Part shown: positions 6,107 through 7,074 of the stretch, piece by piece
How positions within the stretch are numbered: position 1 is the stretch's first letter
Layout of the letters: each line of letters begins with the position of its first letter
Source of the DNA: JALOOB01 sp964387985
Lineage (GTDB): Bacteria > Chloroflexota > Anaerolineae > CG2-30-64-16
DNA length: 7,074 nt
Reading direction: 5' to 3'
Assembly (NCBI GenBank): GCA_964387985.1
Contig: CAYLZG010000184.1
Location: forward strand, 1-7,074
Program-made: the position numbers and the translations under genes
The notes under the pieces: generated by a model
The model's database searches: none
What the model was told of the DNA's origin: nothing
Seen by the model: the letters and a program-made list of their open reading frames with translations, nothing else

Positions 6107-6808
6107 CTATGCGGCAAGGCCGTGCTGTCGCAGCATATCAAGCGCCGCCAAGTCTTCATGTAGCTTTTTCGATGCTCGTGGCGCAGCAACCACGACATCA
6201 TCGTAGAGACCGTCCTCGACAAACCACTGCAGCACGACCGGGACCGCCGACTCGCCCCACGCCAGCCCTGCGCCGAGCGCCGCAGTCGCTTGCTTTTTAG
6301 TGACGAGAACTTGGGTCTCAGGATCGCGCCGGATTAACGAACCGGGAATGAAGTGCAACTCGGGTGATGACGTGAACCTTGCCTCCCTGATATCAAGCGC
6401 CCAATCGACGGTGGCGTAGTAGGCCCGGTTGGCGTTCGTCCAGTCCATGGTTCTTTGCATTAGCCCAGCCTTCTCTGGACCGTCTCGAAACTTGATGTAG
6501 CCGATCCGCCCGCGTAGGGTGACGTGGCGGAAGGCGCATGCCCAGGCACGGAAGTAACCATTTCTACCCCGGTTTTGCCATCCGTCTACAACGATGTCTT
6601 CCAAGATGGCAGCGTCCAGACCTGAGGAGAATTGGCTGCAATTGAGCAACCTCACGTTGCGCGCATGGAAACGGCGACGCAGAAGCCAACTGGCGAAGCT
6701 CATGCAGTTGTCAAAGTGGCAATTTTCCAACTCGACCTCAGAAAAGTGCCACGGACCGAACGGCCAGTTGGTCTTCGACTTGAACGTTTTGCCTACAATG
6801 CGCTTCAT
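6107..6808 (-). CDS. Uncharacterised 233-aa protein next to an IS tail
   Basis: I start it at ATG 6808 (MKRIVGKTFKSKTNW). An upstream in-frame ATG at 6913 would lie inside the transposase remnant and is implausible. Residues 22-38 (SEVELENCHFDNCMSF region) have the alternating hydrophobic, Asn/Cys pattern of pentapeptide or beta-helix repeats. Residues 51-105 repeat this loosely (NVRLLNC, LEDIVVDGW, CAFRHVTLRGRIGYI). The C-terminal half contains WALDIREARF, then ELHFIPGSLIRRDPETQVLV, and a helical tail. There is no signal peptide or membrane segment. The protein looks complete, but I do not know its function and cannot tie it to the DUF262 cluster. It lacks a well-spaced Shine-Dalgarno (AGAGG is only 2 bp away), and its ATG overlaps the TGA of the transposase frame as ATGA. 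The IS insertion may have removed its native promoter or first codons. Confidence 0.75.
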   Translation of the reverse strand: MKRIVGKTFKSKTNWPFGPWHFSEVELENCHFDNCMSFASWLLRRRFHARNVRLLNCSQFSSGLDAAILEDIVVDGWQNRGRNGYFRAWACAFRHVTLRGRIGYIKFRDGPEKAGLMQRTMDWTNANRAYYATVDWALDIREARFTSSPELHFIPGSLIRRDPETQVLVTKKQATAALGAGLAWGESAVPVVLQWFVEDGLYDDVVVAAPRASKKLHEDLAALDMLRQHGLAA

Positions 6809-7074
6809 TGCCTCTGCAATTCTCCAACCGGTACCCTCTTTTGATGCCGATCCGTGATTGCCTGGAATTCGGAATGAACTGAGTTGTCCATTGTACCAGA
6901 AGCCATCCGCCAAGATGCTGCGAACTCGGCAGGCGTTTGATACGCCAAGCTGCTATGCGGCCGCTCCTGGTTGTAGCTCTGCCGCCACATCTCGACAATG
7001 GACTCGGCCTCGGCCAAGCTGTAGAACACCTCCATATTCAGGCATTCGTCGCGGAACTTGCCGTTGAAGCTCTC
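6805..7074 (-). CDS. IS3-family transposase, C-terminal part (5' end beyond window)
   Basis: The frame is open to the right edge and begins ESFNGKFRDECLN, the conserved block around the last catalytic Glu of the DDE integrase core. That Glu would be the codon at 7074-7072. It continues SLAEAESIVEMWRQSYN, then RPHSSLAYQTPAEFAASW, the typical end of IS3-family OrfB (IS407-like). After the Trp codon (about 6910) the family similarity ends. The remaining 34 codons to TGA at 6805 look like readthrough into flanking DNA. The catalytic Asp residues and any OrfA lie outside the window, so activity cannot be judged. Confidence 0.88.
   Translation of the reverse strand, partial: ESFNGKFRDECLNMEVFYSLAEAESIVEMWRQSYNQERPHSSLAYQTPAEFAASWRMASGTMDNSVHSEFQAITDRHQKRVPVGELQRQ
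6880..7074 (-). mobile_element. IS3-family element, one end (rest outside window)
   Basis: The element is identified by its transposase. The boundary is tentative: reading inward from 6880, TGAGTTGTCCATTGTACCAG starts with TG and has the shape of an IS3-type terminal inverted repeat, as expected just beyond the transposase core end. The partner repeat is not in the window, so neither the edge nor a target-site duplication can be confirmed. Confidence 0.5.

Noticed and set aside
5869..6222. 117-codon minus-strand frame
   Set aside because: It overlaps the end of the 233-aa gene and the intergenic spacer; the translation is Ser/Thr/Arg-rich with no domain and no ribosome site.
1..7074. CRISPR array, tRNA or rRNA genes
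   Set aside because: No regularly spaced repeats and no cloverleaf or rRNA-like stretches were seen on either strand.

Overview
The window is a GC-rich, rearranged accessory island. The base composition and the gene families (IS3-type transposase, DUF262/HNH protein, Fic, AlbA-type regulator) fit a high-GC bacterium, perhaps a proteobacterium, but nothing here fixes the taxon. GC content is uneven. The left-hand regulator is very GC-rich, while the DUF262 gene and the right end are visibly less so, as expected if the island was assembled from several transfers.

Left part (1-1382, plus strand): two broken genes. The first is an AlbA/GHKL-type transcriptional regulator (RecG-C-terminal-like) that enters from the left edge and is frameshifted near 388-400. 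The second is the first 85 or so codons of a Fic protein, which has its own AT-rich promoter and is cut off just before the catalytic part.

Centre (1379-5797, minus strand, read right to left): the core of the window. A DUF262 plus HNH (GmrSD-like) protein of 610 aa is followed after 13 bp by an uncharacterised 229-aa protein. Then comes a CBS-pair protein with a HEPN-like RNxxxH motif, which runs into a 10-N assembly gap. The sequence beyond the gap continues the same protein in an open frame into an Ala/Pro linker and DUF7662 and DUF4268 domains. I therefore read this as one fusion, CBS-CBS-HEPN-linker-DUF7662-DUF4268. All three genes share one strand and order and look like a defence operon: a nucleotide-dependent modified-DNA nuclease candidate, an unknown partner, and a ligand-sensing protein with a possible RNase domain.

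Right part (5798-7074, minus strand): about 300 bp separate the operon from the next gene. They hold a short fossil resembling the first codons of the CBS gene, a nested inverted repeat on top of it, and a possible 39-codon ORF. Beyond lies a 233-aa hypothetical gene whose start abuts the truncated tail of an IS3-family transposase that runs off the right edge. The fossil CBS start, the clipped Fic gene and the IS tail show that the island has been repeatedly cut and rejoined.
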